Shown here: positions 1 to 7,866 of the stretch, one piece after another | How the letters are laid out: every line of letters starts with the position of its first letter | Position numbering within the stretch: position 1 is the stretch's first letter | Origin: SLFT01 sp964493075 | GTDB taxonomy: Bacteria; Hydrogenedentota; Hydrogenedentia; Hydrogenedentales; CAITNO01 | Assembly (NCBI GenBank): GCA_964493075.1 | Contig: CAZBNU010000059.1 | Span: 1 to 20,531, forward strand | Length of the DNA: 20,531 bases | Direction: 5' to 3' | Program-made: the position numbers and the translations under genes | The notes under the pieces: model-generated | Databases searched by the model: none | The model's input: the letters and a program-made list of their open reading frames with translations, nothing else | What the model was told of the DNA's origin: nothing

Positions 1-2
1 CT

Positions 3-3000
3 TGTTGTGTCGCTTACGGCAGTTTTACCCACGAGGTTAAAACTGATGTTGTGGAGAAGCCGGTAGTCTGGGGAAAACCGCTTTCTGGTGGGCCAATACG
101 CGCCTTGTTTGTAGCACCCCGCTTTACTCTGGGGGATGTGGCGCAACTGTCGGCGCGTCTTGATTTGGATTATGATACGGTAGCCCTCTGGAGCGCGTAC
201 AGCCTGGGCTATGATCCCATGGCGTTTGCATCTCTTCCTGACGGCGGCAGGCAAGACGAAGTGCTCACGCGGCTTCGCGACCGCTTAAATGGCCGCCTGG
301 ATGTAATTGTACTGGCGAACTTTGATACGGATATTCTGCCGGAGGAAGTTTTCTCGGCTATACTGGACAAGGTTGCAGGCGGCACAGGGTTGCTGCTGGT
401 GCACACACACAACGGCGCTGATTCCCCCCTCCACGTTATTTTGGATGCGCTTCCTATTTATGAAGGCAGTGAGGCTATGTGGGCAGGGACAGGGGCATGT
501 CTTTTTCCGGGTCAAGACCGTCTGGAAGAAGTGGGCCGGGTATTTTTGCATGGGAGCGGACGGATTGTTCATCTTGGTTTTTTGGGGGATCCCCCGCAGA
601 ACCACTGTCTTATTCAATCCCCTGGCGATTCACTGGATCTGGATGCTTTTTTTGCAGATAACGCGTATTCTTTCGTGGCGCGGGCTGTTTGTATTGCCGC
701 TGGACGGCGGAAGGGCTTCAGAATTTCAGGGCTACAGGATCAGGCGCCGCAAGGGCCGCAGGATGACGAAATTCCACCCGATTTATTGCCTGAATTTGTT
801 CAGTCCATGCGTGACTCAGTGGTGGCGCAGCCTGCCCGTCCTTTCCTGGTGAGTTTTAACAAGCCTACCGAAAACCATTGTACCATCAGCGCCCAGTTAA
901 GGCGTGTGGCAAGCAACGTGCTGATTTCATGGCATGATCCCGAAATGCTTCCCAAGGGCACGACCATGCACCAGTTCGAGATACCGGTGGGTTCAGGTGC
1001 GTATACACTGGATGTTTGGGTACATGACCGTTCCGGAATTGTAGATTGGTATTCACAGGACTTTGTGTTGTCGGGTTGGCCTGAATTTTACGACTTAAAG
1101 TTGGAAAAAACATGGCTGCTTCCCAATGATTCACTGGATGTTTCCGTTAATCTGCGGCCTGTTGCCAATCATACGCGCAACGCTACGGTTTATGCGCGGG
1201 CTGTGGACGGCTATGGTCGTGTTGTCAGTGAGGCTGCAGTTGAAGCGAACCATCAGGGCGGATTAATGCGTTTGAGGCTTCACTTCACAGACCTGATTTC
1301 GACCCTGATAAAAGTGGAAGTTTTTGCGTTGGAGGGGGGCAAGCGGCTCTATTCGGAATGGGAGTTGCAGAGCGCTTTTAGAGATATTCGCTATGTAAGC
1401 GTGCGCCAGAAACCGGAACCGAATAGGATGGATGTCGTTGTTACGATACCAGATATCCGTGAGTACCAGCCAATACAGTACCTCGGGGCACTGTCAGGTC
1501 TGGGAGTGAACTGGGTACATGGACCGGCGAGCGAGGCGATGATCGTAAATGTCGCGAACCGGGGGATGAGTTTTCTGCCGCAGGTGGACGGCAAGGCCAT
1601 CGCGACCGTGCGGGAGGGAAGATACCGGGAGCCTTGTTTGAGTGCCCCCGGTTTTCGGAGTGAGAATAAGGATGCGATTCGTGATGCTACCCTGCGCCAT
1701 TGGGCAGGATGTTTCGGACGCTATTCCCTTGGCGATAGCAACAGCATCAGTAACGTATCGCCGATGGTGTGTCAAAGCCGCCATTGCATGCAGCGTCTTC
1801 AAGAAATGCTCGCGCAGGAATACGACAGTATCGCGAAATTAAATGCTGCTTGGGCGTCTCAATTCGGAGATTGGGATTTTGTGGAGATGCCTTTGGGATT
1901 CGGCCCCGGTGAAAAGCAGCCGCCTGCGCCTTGGATTGATTTTCGCAGAGGCATGGATGCTGCATTTGCGGAATACAATGGCTGGGCACGTCAGGTAGTG
2001 CAACACACAGATAACGCTGCCGTTGTGGGTGCACGCTTTCGCTCCGATTCTGTGGCGGCACGGGGCTATGACTGGCCGTTACTTTTTGACGTTCTCGACT
2101 TCGTGGTATGCGATTATTCACCGCTTATGCTGGACAAAACGCGCAGTTACAGTAAACGTGCCGCCTGGACGGGTACGGTGCTGCGGCAAAAGGAAATGCC
2201 CGTTACGCCCGAGTGGTACGCTTGGCTTTCCTGGCATTTGTTGTGTCAGGGGATTCACGCTATATGGCTGGACGATGTGTATGGAAGTAGGGATAACCCG
2301 GCGCCCGATTCGTGGCTGTCACCGGATGGGACTGCGGCATCGTCGCTGCAGGTACTTGTGCAAACAGTAAACAAAATCAATGAAACGGTAGGGCCGCTGA
2401 TTTACGCCGCCGAACCGAACATCGCTGCCATTGGTATTTATGATAGCCAATCTTCGCGACATCTGGCTGCCGTCGACAGAGCGTATGAAAGAAATGTTGC
2501 TGAGTCGCAGGAGGCTGTAACTTCCATCTTGCGGCTTGCAGGATATCCTTTTTATTTTGTTGATAAAACGGGGCTTCTTGAAATTTCCCCGGAGAAATAT
2601 AAAGCGCTCGTGTTACCTTCCTGTCGTGCCCTGGGCGCTGATGAAATTGCTGCATTGAAAGGGTATGTGCAGGCGGGAGGTGCGCTGATTGCCGACTTGG
2701 TTCCCGGGGACTGTGATATACACGGAGTTCCTTGGGGAGAATATCCTTTGGCGCAGCTTTTTGGCATTGGCTGCGACAAAGGACCACTGGTAGAGGTTGG
2801 CATGCTTTCAGCAGTACTGGAAGATTCCCCGGGCGATCAGGATGCAGGTATCGTGGCTGTGAACACAGCGGTGACACTGGCTGCGGGGGTTGCGTTAGGC
2901 GCGGTATCGGAAACGCCAGCGTGGGTAGTCAACCGGCTTGATGCCGGGCATACCCTGCTGCTGAATCATCCATTCAGAAGTGTGAAGAACGAAGAGGGAC

Positions 3001-3620
3001 GTCGCATTGTTCCGCACGAGTACCACGCCATTAAAACTTTTATCGCCGACCTTCCGGGCATACAACAACCAGTATTGCCGGAATCGTTTCTGGGCACAGT
3101 AAATACCTTCAGTTTTGGTGATGCAACCATCTACGCCGTACTTCCCGATCTGGATGGCTCTCGTCAAAGTATTCGTCTGCCCATTAGCAAGAATGCCGCG
3201 GCCTATAACATGTTTACAGGGGAACAGGTGCGCCGACCCCACCGTGCGCGTTTTCAGGTGACCGATGGTGAACCATTGTTTGTGGCGGCGTTGCCGCAGC
3301 CTGTTGAAAAGATTGCCGTTCGTGTGCCTGAAATAGTGCATATTGGACAGCGGCTGCCGATTCAGGTTATAGTAAGTACCGGTAAAGGGCGTGCAGGAAA
3401 GCATTTGCTCGGCGTAGATTTGATGCCCATCAATGGCGTGCCGCTGGCACGGTATCATCGGGTTGTGACAGCTGAAGCGGGTGTGGGTGAGACTTTCATT
3501 CCTCTGGCGCTCAATGAAATTCTGGGCAAATATTCGATACGGGTGCGTGATATGCTGACTGGCATGGAGCAAACGATCCCAATTGCACTTTCCTCTCCGG
3601 AAAGTGAATACGCAAAATGA
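3..3620 (+). CDS. GH42-like beta-galactosidase family protein with trimerisation-type domain (5' end cut off)
   Basis: The frame is open to the left window edge. The codons before the first GTG (position 51) read CCVAYGSFTHEV, which looks like the end of a signal peptide, so the true start is probably outside the window and GTG 51 is not the start. Numbering from GTG 51, residues about 15-230 resemble an amidotransferase-like alpha/beta region, 250-450 are beta-rich, 460-770 resemble a GH42-type barrel (LNAAWASQFGDW near 605, GIHAIWLDDVYG near 735), and 800-910 match the beta-galactosidase trimerisation (GATase-like) domain (ALVLPSCRALGADEI, YVQAGGALIADL). A beta-rich C-terminus follows. Likely a secreted glycoside hydrolase or polysaccharide-binding derivative. 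The expected acid/base Asn-Glu pair is not obvious: the corresponding stretch reads SLGDSNSI. Family assignment is fairly sure; substrate and activity are not. Confidence 0.75.
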   Translation, partial: CCVAYGSFTHEVKTDVVEKPVVWGKPLSGGPIRALFVAPRFTLGDVAQLSARLDLDYDTVALWSAYSLGYDPMAFASLPDGGRQDEVLTRLRDRLNGRLDVIVLANFDTDILPEEVFSAILDKVAGGTGLLLVHTHNGADSPLHVILDALPIYEGSEAMWAGTGACLFPGQDRLEEVGRVFLHGSGRIVHLGFLGDPPQNHCLIQSPGDSLDLDAFFADNAYSFVARAVCIAAGRRKGFRISGLQDQAPQGPQDDEIPPDLLPEFVQSMRDSVVAQPARPFLVSFNKPTENHCTISAQLRRVASNVLISWHDPEMLPKGTTMHQFEIPVGSGAYTLDVWVHDRSGIVDWYSQDFVLSGWPEFYDLKLEKTWLLPNDSLDVSVNLRPVANHTRNATVYARAVDGYGRVVSEAAVEANHQGGLMRLRLHFTDLISTLIKVEVFALEGGKRLYSEWELQSAFRDIRYVSVRQKPEPNRMDVVVTIPDIREYQPIQYLGALSGLGVNWVHGPASEAMIVNVANRGMSFLPQVDGKAIATVREGRYREPCLSAPGFRSENKDAIRDATLRHWAGCFGRYSLGDSNSISNVSPMVCQSRHCMQRLQEMLAQEYDSIAKLNAAWASQFGDWDFVEMPLGFGPGEKQPPAPWIDFRRGMDAAFAEYNGWARQVVQHTDNAAVVGARFRSDSVAARGYDWPLLFDVLDFVVCDYSPLMLDKTRSYSKRAAWTGTVLRQKEMPVTPEWYAWLSWHLLCQGIHAIWLDDVYGSRDNPAPDSWLSPDGTAASSLQVLVQTVNKINETVGPLIYAAEPNIAAIGIYDSQSSRHLAAVDRAYERNVAESQEAVTSILRLAGYPFYFVDKTGLLEISPEKYKALVLPSCRALGADEIAALKGYVQAGGALIADLVPGDCDIHGVPWGEYPLAQLFGIGCDKGPLVEVGMLSAVLEDSPGDQDAGIVAVNTAVTLAAGVALGAVSETPAWVVNRLDAGHTLLLNHPFRSVKNEEGRRIVPHEYHAIKTFIADLPGIQQPVLPESFLGTVNTFSFGDATIYAVLPDLDGSRQSIRLPISKNAAAYNMFTGEQVRRPHRARFQVTDGEPLFVAALPQPVEKIAVRVPEIVHIGQRLPIQVIVSTGKGRAGKHLLGVDLMPINGVPLARYHRVVTAEAGVGETFIPLALNEILGKYSIRVRDMLTGMEQTIPIALSSPESEYAK

Positions 3621-3748
3621 ACGCTGGCAGTTGTCTGCTGCGTAACATATTTTTTCGTTGTTAGTATGGTAGGCATTGAAGCGTTTGAACGATTACGCTT
3701 ACATGACAGCCGCTATACAGGAAATCTGAAGTATAGGAAAGGTAGATA
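3621..3748. other. Short intergenic stretch after the GH42-like gene
   Basis: This stretch separates the GH42-like gene from the 50-codon gene. It holds a weak hairpin (GCAG-TTGT-CTGC near 3627-3638) followed some way on by TATTTTTT, which could act as a poor terminator. No convincing promoter pair is seen: TTGAAC and TATACA boxes occur but are 23 bp apart. Confidence 0.3.
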
Positions 3749-3901
3749 ATGAAACACATCAAAAAGATGACAGCCCGGTATCCGCAGCCAGCACAGATGA
3801 CGGTTGGTGCTATTTTTACAGCGTTGAGCCAGATTATGCAGGTGGTTGGCACCATGCTGATCGAAAAGCAGGCGATGGATATGGACCCCTACGATTACTG
3901 A
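3749..3901 (+). CDS. Small hypothetical protein, 50 residues
   Basis: An ATG open frame of 50 codons ends in TGA at 3899-3901. It is preceded by a purine-rich GGAAAGG (3736-3742) about six bases from the ATG, a plausible ribosome binding site. The product begins with a basic segment (MKHIKKMTARYPQP), continues with a moderately hydrophobic stretch rich in Met, Val, Ile and Thr (AIFTALSQIMQVVGTMLIE), and ends in an acidic tail (MDMDPYDY). The middle could form one amphipathic helix, but it is not a confident membrane segment. I do not recognise a family. The gene lies alone between the GH42-like gene and the convergent neuraminidase-like gene and could be a remnant or a real small protein. Evidence is the ribosome binding site and an orderly composition only. 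Confidence 0.4.
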   Translation: MKHIKKMTARYPQPAQMTVGAIFTALSQIMQVVGTMLIEKQAMDMDPYDY

Positions 3902-3920
3902 ACTCTCAGACGGCTTAATC

Positions 3921-3939
3921 GTGCCAGGTTAATCGGCAC
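3921..3939. terminator. Weak hairpin over the stop of the neuraminidase-like gene
   Basis: GTGCC (3921-3925) and GGCAC (3935-3939) form a 5-bp stem with a 9-base loop that contains the minus-strand TAA at 3929-3931. There is no proper U-tract on either strand, so it is at best a weak bidirectional terminator between convergent genes. Confidence 0.2.
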
Positions 3940-5125
3940 ATTTCATGGTGTTCAGCACGGTATCCGGTATCAGCCAGCAGCAAACACGTTCGCGTCGCCA
4001 TGTGTAGGAGATAGCGATGCCATCGTGGGTGCGTATGATGGCTGGGTACGAGTATTCGTGCTTGGTTTCAATAGGGTCGTCTTCGAGGTGGGCGATGATA
4101 TCCCAGGTGTCGCCGTTGTTACAGGATAGCGCAAGCGAAACAGGAGTACGCGGGCCCCAGTTTACACCCACCGGATTCAAAACCAGCAGCAGGCGACCGT
4201 CATCAAGACGCAATACATCCAGTCCGCTGTTGTTGTTCGGCAGTCCTGTGGCATACACCGGCGACCAGGTTGCGCCGTAATCCAGTGAGTCGGTGCGCCA
4301 CACATTTCCAGCCGCCGTGCGCAATAACGCATGTACATGGCCCGGATCGGATTCCCACAGGGTGGGTTGGATGGCGCCCTTTCCCCTTAATTTTTTACGG
4401 TCTATGACAAAATCCTGCGAACGCTGCCAGGTTTTCCCAGCGTCTGTTGTTTTGTCTGCAAAGGCCTCCCACAAATCAAATTCGGTTGAGGCGGGCGCAA
4501 GCCACGACCCATCGGAAAGAATGATGGGCTTGTTCTTTACCGGGCCGCGACCGCCAGCATCACCTGCGACCAGTTCACACGGTGTTGTCCAGGTAACGCC
4601 ACTGTCTTCGGATTGCATCCACCAGGTGCGCCAATGAGAAATTTCGGGCCCCACTTTGAAGAAGAGATAGGTGGTTCCGTTTGCGTCGGTGAACAGTACG
4701 GGATTCCAGTGGGCGCTTTCTTCAACCTTGGCTGCCAGATGGGGCGCGCTCCATGTGCCCGCCAGTTGTTTTGACATCCATATACCCACATCCGAATGCT
4801 TTTCTTTGGTGCCGGCGAACCATGCCGCTACAATACCGCCATCGGGCGTCTGGGTAATGGTGCTTGCATGACATTGTGCAAAAGGTCGGTCGTCTTCGAA
4901 TACGAAAGAGACCTGGCCGCTTGCGGCAATGATTCGTTCTGTAAACGTGGCGGCAGCTACAGCATGTTCTTCGGTTAGTGTAGAGGGAATGTGCATAATA
5001 TCCTCCGCTGCTGCAGGCGGCTTTTCATCTGTCGCCAAAGGCTTGTGTGCTGTTTCAGGCTGGTGGGCACATGCCATAGGCAGCGCTATTAGAAGGGCTA
5101 TCAGGGAGTGTCTGATGTGGATCAT
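3929..5125 (-). CDS. Exported neuraminidase-like (sialidase superfamily) protein
   Basis: The 398-residue product starts at the ATG whose first base is 5125. A longer in-frame start at 5305 is rejected because AGGAG sits seven bases before 5125 and the N-terminus from there is a signal peptide (MIHIRHSLIALLIALPMAC). The Cys after LPMA suggests a lipoprotein, although the -3 residue is atypical, and a normal signal peptidase site (ACA/H) is also possible. The body has the signature of predicted neuraminidases (COG4692 type): HASTITQTPDGGIVAAWFAG, then Asp-box repeats of a six-bladed propeller (SEDSGVTW, TDAGKTW, SLDYGATW, SCNNGDTW). It probably removes sialic acid or a related sugar from glycans in the periplasm or at the surface. 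The catalytic Arg/Tyr set was not assigned, so exact substrate is open. It is divergent from ilvC. Confidence 0.85.
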   Translation of the reverse strand: MIHIRHSLIALLIALPMACAHQPETAHKPLATDEKPPAAAEDIMHIPSTLTEEHAVAAATFTERIIAASGQVSFVFEDDRPFAQCHASTITQTPDGGIVAAWFAGTKEKHSDVGIWMSKQLAGTWSAPHLAAKVEESAHWNPVLFTDANGTTYLFFKVGPEISHWRTWWMQSEDSGVTWTTPCELVAGDAGGRGPVKNKPIILSDGSWLAPASTEFDLWEAFADKTTDAGKTWQRSQDFVIDRKKLRGKGAIQPTLWESDPGHVHALLRTAAGNVWRTDSLDYGATWSPVYATGLPNNNSGLDVLRLDDGRLLLVLNPVGVNWGPRTPVSLALSCNNGDTWDIIAHLEDDPIETKHEYSYPAIIRTHDGIAISYTWRRERVCCWLIPDTVLNTMKCAD

Positions 5126-5191
5126 AAGGTGCTCCTGTTTGAAGTTAGTGGCATGAACTCGGATGCGTGGAGACGCCGTTTCTGGTAACAG

Positions 5192-5221
5192 AGCATACGC
5201 AAGAAAGCCACAGTATTGCAA
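5192..5221 (-). promoter_or_regulatory. Putative sigma70 promoter of the neuraminidase-like gene
   Basis: On the minus strand TTGCAA (5221-5216) is followed after 18 bases by TATGCT (5197-5192), upstream of the chosen start at 5125. Each box matches the consensus at four of six positions, so support is weak. Confidence 0.3.
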
Positions 5222-5259
5222 GCCGTCTTCATCTGTTACCATCCCATAAATATGCATAC

Positions 5260-5289
5260 TTGCAATGACAGGGTCAACCGTCCTAAAAT
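5260..5289 (+). promoter_or_regulatory. Putative sigma70 promoter of ilvC
   Basis: TTGCAA (5260-5265) lies 18 bases before TAAAAT (5284-5289, five of six consensus positions), giving a leader of about 60 bases before the ilvC ATG. A small hairpin (ACACC-AAGG-GGTGT, about 5300-5313) lies in the leader. No leader peptide rich in branched-chain codons is seen. Confidence 0.4.
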
Positions 5290-5356
5290 AGGGGTCATAC
5301 ACCAAGGGGTGTGATGTTATCCCTTCATCAGAAAATTACCAAGGAGAACCTTATTC

Positions 5357-6454
5357 ATGAAGATCGATTTTGGCGGTGTACTGGAAGATGTGATTACACG
5401 TAAAGAATTTCCCATGAGCAGGGCCAAAAAAGTGCTCAAGAACGAAACCATTGCAATCATCGGATACGGTGTGCAAGGGCCCGCCCAGGGGTTGAACATG
5501 CGTGATAATGGCTTTAATGTCATTGTCGGCCAGGCAAAGGAATTCAAGCGTGACTGGAACCGTGCGGTGAAGGATGGCTGGAAACCCGGTGAGACACTTT
5601 TCAGTATTGAAGAGGCTTGCGAACGTGCCACCGTTATCCAGATGCTGGTCAGCGACGGCGCACAGAAGAAAATCTGGCCGACCGTCAAAAAATATCTTGA
5701 ACCGGGGAATGCGTTGTATTTTTCGCATGGGTTCAGCATTACATACAAACACTTGACCAAAGTGATTCCGCCCGAAAATGTGGATGTGATTATGGTTGCC
5801 CCCAAAGGGTCGGGAACCTCTGTGCGCCGCAATTTCCTGAATGGCGCTGGCATCAATTCCAGTTTTGCCGTTGGTCAGGATTACACGGGTCGTGCCGAAG
5901 AACGAGCCATGGCGATTGGCATCGGTATTGGTTCTGGATACCTGTTCCCCACCACCTTTGAAAATGAAGTATTCAGCGATTTGACCGGTGAGCGCGGTGT
6001 ATTGATGGGTGCGCTGGCAGGCATTATGGAAGCCCAGTACGAAGTGCTGCGCAAGAATGGACATAGCCCCAGCGAAGCCTTTAATGAAACAGTCGAAGAA
6101 CTGACACAGAGCCTGATTCGTCTGGTGGATGAAAACGGTATGGACTGGATGTATATGAACTGTTCCGCAACCGCGCAACGTGGCGCTCTTGACTGGAAGC
6201 CGAAATTCAAAAAGGCGACACTTCCGGTATTCAAAGAACTCTACAAGCGCGTAAAGAGCGGCGAAGAGTGCAAGCGCGTTTTGAGCAGCACGGGCAAGAA
6301 GAATTACCAGGAACAGTTGCAAAAAGAATTGGATACCATCCACAATTCCGAAATGTGGCGCGCTGGTGCTGCATCGCGTTCACTGCGTCCCAAAACGTCA
6401 GAAGCCAAGCGGGTGAAGTCCACGGTAGGTACCGGTGGTCGTACCAGCAATTAA
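5357..6454 (+). CDS. ilvC: Ketol-acid reductoisomerase (class I, Bacteroidetes-like clade)
   Basis: Catalyses the Mg-dependent isomerisation and NAD(P)H reduction of acetolactate or acetohydroxybutyrate, the second common step of valine, leucine and isoleucine synthesis, in the cytoplasm. The 365-residue product has the Rossmann motif IGYGVQGPAQ near residues 35-45, the YFSHGF segment near 117, VAPKGSGTSVRR near 142, and the Mg-site and knotted-domain segments SDLTGERGVLMGA, NETVEELTQSL and MNCSATAQRGALDWK. AAGGAG lies about nine bases before the ATG. The N-terminal FGGVLEDVITRKEFP and overall length resemble the Bacteroidetes group rather than the E. coli long form. The C-terminus has about 20 extra polar residues (RPKTSEAKR...). 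No other branched-chain amino acid gene is nearby, so it is transcribed alone. Confidence 0.97.
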   Translation: MKIDFGGVLEDVITRKEFPMSRAKKVLKNETIAIIGYGVQGPAQGLNMRDNGFNVIVGQAKEFKRDWNRAVKDGWKPGETLFSIEEACERATVIQMLVSDGAQKKIWPTVKKYLEPGNALYFSHGFSITYKHLTKVIPPENVDVIMVAPKGSGTSVRRNFLNGAGINSSFAVGQDYTGRAEERAMAIGIGIGSGYLFPTTFENEVFSDLTGERGVLMGALAGIMEAQYEVLRKNGHSPSEAFNETVEELTQSLIRLVDENGMDWMYMNCSATAQRGALDWKPKFKKATLPVFKELYKRVKSGEECKRVLSSTGKKNYQEQLQKELDTIHNSEMWRAGAASRSLRPKTSEAKRVKSTVGTGGRTSN

Positions 6455-6490
6455 TTTGGTTCCTGCACGCAGTTGTGTCTTGGCACGCTT

Positions 6491-6555
6491 GTTTGTGTTA
6501 CAATAAACTGCTGAAAACAGCGATTTATGAGTTTCTCGTCAGTTTGTGTTATATT
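6491..6555 (+). promoter_or_regulatory. Two tandem extended -10 promoter boxes upstream of the PP2C gene
   Basis: The 10-bp repeat GTTTGTGTTA occurs at 6491-6500 and 6542-6551. Each copy creates an extended -10 element: TG-T-TACAAT (6496-6504) and TG-T-TATATT (6547-6555), each five of six to the -10 consensus and 51 bp apart. Neither has a good -35, as is typical for extended -10 promoters. The 243-base stretch between ilvC and the PP2C gene holds no convincing gene. Confidence 0.4.
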
Positions 6556-6697
6556 GTTGGCATGAGCATGGCGTGCGTGATGCTGGCCCTGCTCTGCGTA
6601 TGTTCGTGATGTTTTTAATGTTTGCGTTAGGCTGCGCATTAGTGCGTGTCGTAGCGTTACTGCAGGTATATGAAATGTACATGTGAAGGAAACGCCC

Positions 6698-7612
6698 TTG
6701 AAGCGAGAAAATCCTGAAGCGAGATTAGGCCCACCGGATGGTCTTAATTTCGAAACCGCATGGTCAGGTTCTTTTCTGGACATTCAAGTTATTACGGATG
6801 TCGGTAGAAAACGCCAGAACAACGAAGATTCGTGTCTGCTTTACGTGCCGGAAGACGAAGGTTTGCTTGATTCCCGTGGCGTGCTGGTTGCTGTCGCCGA
6901 TGGTATGGGCGGTGCTAGTGCGGGCGAATATGCGAGCCGGACAACGCTTCAGTGTCTTGCCAAAAAATACTTTGACAAGAACCTTCATACGCTGGTGCCC
7001 AACGCCTTGAAATTGGCGGTAGAAAGCGCCAATGAGTATGTTTTTGATGAAGCCGAGGCGAATCCCGATTATGCTGGCATGGGCACTACGTTAAGTGCCT
7101 TGGCTGTCATGGGGGACTGGTGCTATATGGCTCAGGTGGGCGATAGCCGTATCTATCTGAAACGTCAGGACCAGCAGTTAAAACAACTTACTAACGACCA
7201 TTCACTGGTGGCCGAGCAGATTCGCAGTGGACTTATCAATGCGGAAGATGCTCAGAACCATTCGCTCAAGAATTTAATTACCCGTGCTGTTGGCATAAAG
7301 GAAGATATCAATGTTGATCTTTTTGCGCTTCAATTGCAGATGGGTGATACGCTGGTGATTTGTTCTGACGGCCTGTCCAACATGGTCAGCGATGAAGACA
7401 TTAATGTCTTTCTTGGAAGTGATACCGTAGCGCAGGCGGCGCGTCAACTTGTTGATTCGGCGTTGGCTGCTGGCGGTCTCGACAATGTGACTGTTATCGT
7501 GGTGCGTCTGATTGCGCCGCCACCGGTGACAAATTATCAGCAGGGTGGAAAAATTGTTTCCTTTGAACAGCCAGGATTGCTCTCGAGGTTGCGTTCGCTG
7601 TTTAGTGGATAA
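6698..7612 (+). CDS. PP2C-family serine/threonine protein phosphatase (Stp/PrpC type)
   Basis: Metal-dependent phosphatase that removes phosphate from Ser/Thr residues of proteins in the cytoplasm. The PP2C motifs occur in order: DVGRKRQNNED, VADGMGGASAGEYAS, GMGTTLSALAV, QVGDSRIYL, LTNDHSLVAEQI, LITRAVG, VICSDGLSNMV and GGLDNVTVIVV. All expected metal-binding aspartates are visible. The start is placed at TTG 6698 because AAGGA (6686-6690) lies seven bases upstream; GTG 6683 is the alternative and would add five residues but lacks a ribosome binding site. The length, about 300 residues, is normal for a single catalytic domain; a short non-conserved tail (SFEQPGLLSRLRSLFSG) follows. The usual partner kinase is not in the window. 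Two tandem promoter-like boxes precede it. Confidence 0.93.
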   Translation: MKRENPEARLGPPDGLNFETAWSGSFLDIQVITDVGRKRQNNEDSCLLYVPEDEGLLDSRGVLVAVADGMGGASAGEYASRTTLQCLAKKYFDKNLHTLVPNALKLAVESANEYVFDEAEANPDYAGMGTTLSALAVMGDWCYMAQVGDSRIYLKRQDQQLKQLTNDHSLVAEQIRSGLINAEDAQNHSLKNLITRAVGIKEDINVDLFALQLQMGDTLVICSDGLSNMVSDEDINVFLGSDTVAQAARQLVDSALAAGGLDNVTVIVVRLIAPPPVTNYQQGGKIVSFEQPGLLSRLRSLFSG

Positions 7613-7627
7613 AGGCATGTGCCTTTA
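7611..7627 (+). terminator. Weak hairpin at the end of the PP2C gene
   Basis: The sequence AAAGGCATGTGCCTTT folds into a 6-bp stem with an ATGT loop directly at the stop codon. No U-tract follows, so it may stabilise the 3' end rather than terminate transcription. The remainder up to 7866 holds no gene I can support. Confidence 0.25.
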
Positions 7628-7866
7628 TATTGCCGAATTTTTCCTGGTAGGATTTTCTCCTCAGGGATGCCCCGTCCATTTTCCCGCCCATATCGCCGAG
7701 GAACCCAAAAATCTATTATGCTTGTGCTATCAAACTCTTGAATTGAGCAAGCGATTGTGCTACTCTTATGCGCCGCAATAGTAGAATTATGGTAGTTGCT
7801 GGTTCCAATTTGACTGGCAAGTGGTAATAGCATTAGTCTTCCAAGATGACAGGAGTGTTCGTTCCG

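Noticed and set aside
5126..5305. N-terminal extension of the neuraminidase-like protein
   Set aside because: AGGAG before 5125 and an immediate signal peptide fix the start there; the extension would bury the signal peptide.
5351..6343. 330-codon open frame antisense to ilvC
   Set aside because: It lies fully opposite a clear ketol-acid reductoisomerase gene, has no recognisable motif, and is explained by codon bias on the sense strand.
6268..6609. 113-codon frame spanning the end of ilvC
   Set aside because: It overlaps ilvC in another frame and has no ribosome binding site or motif.
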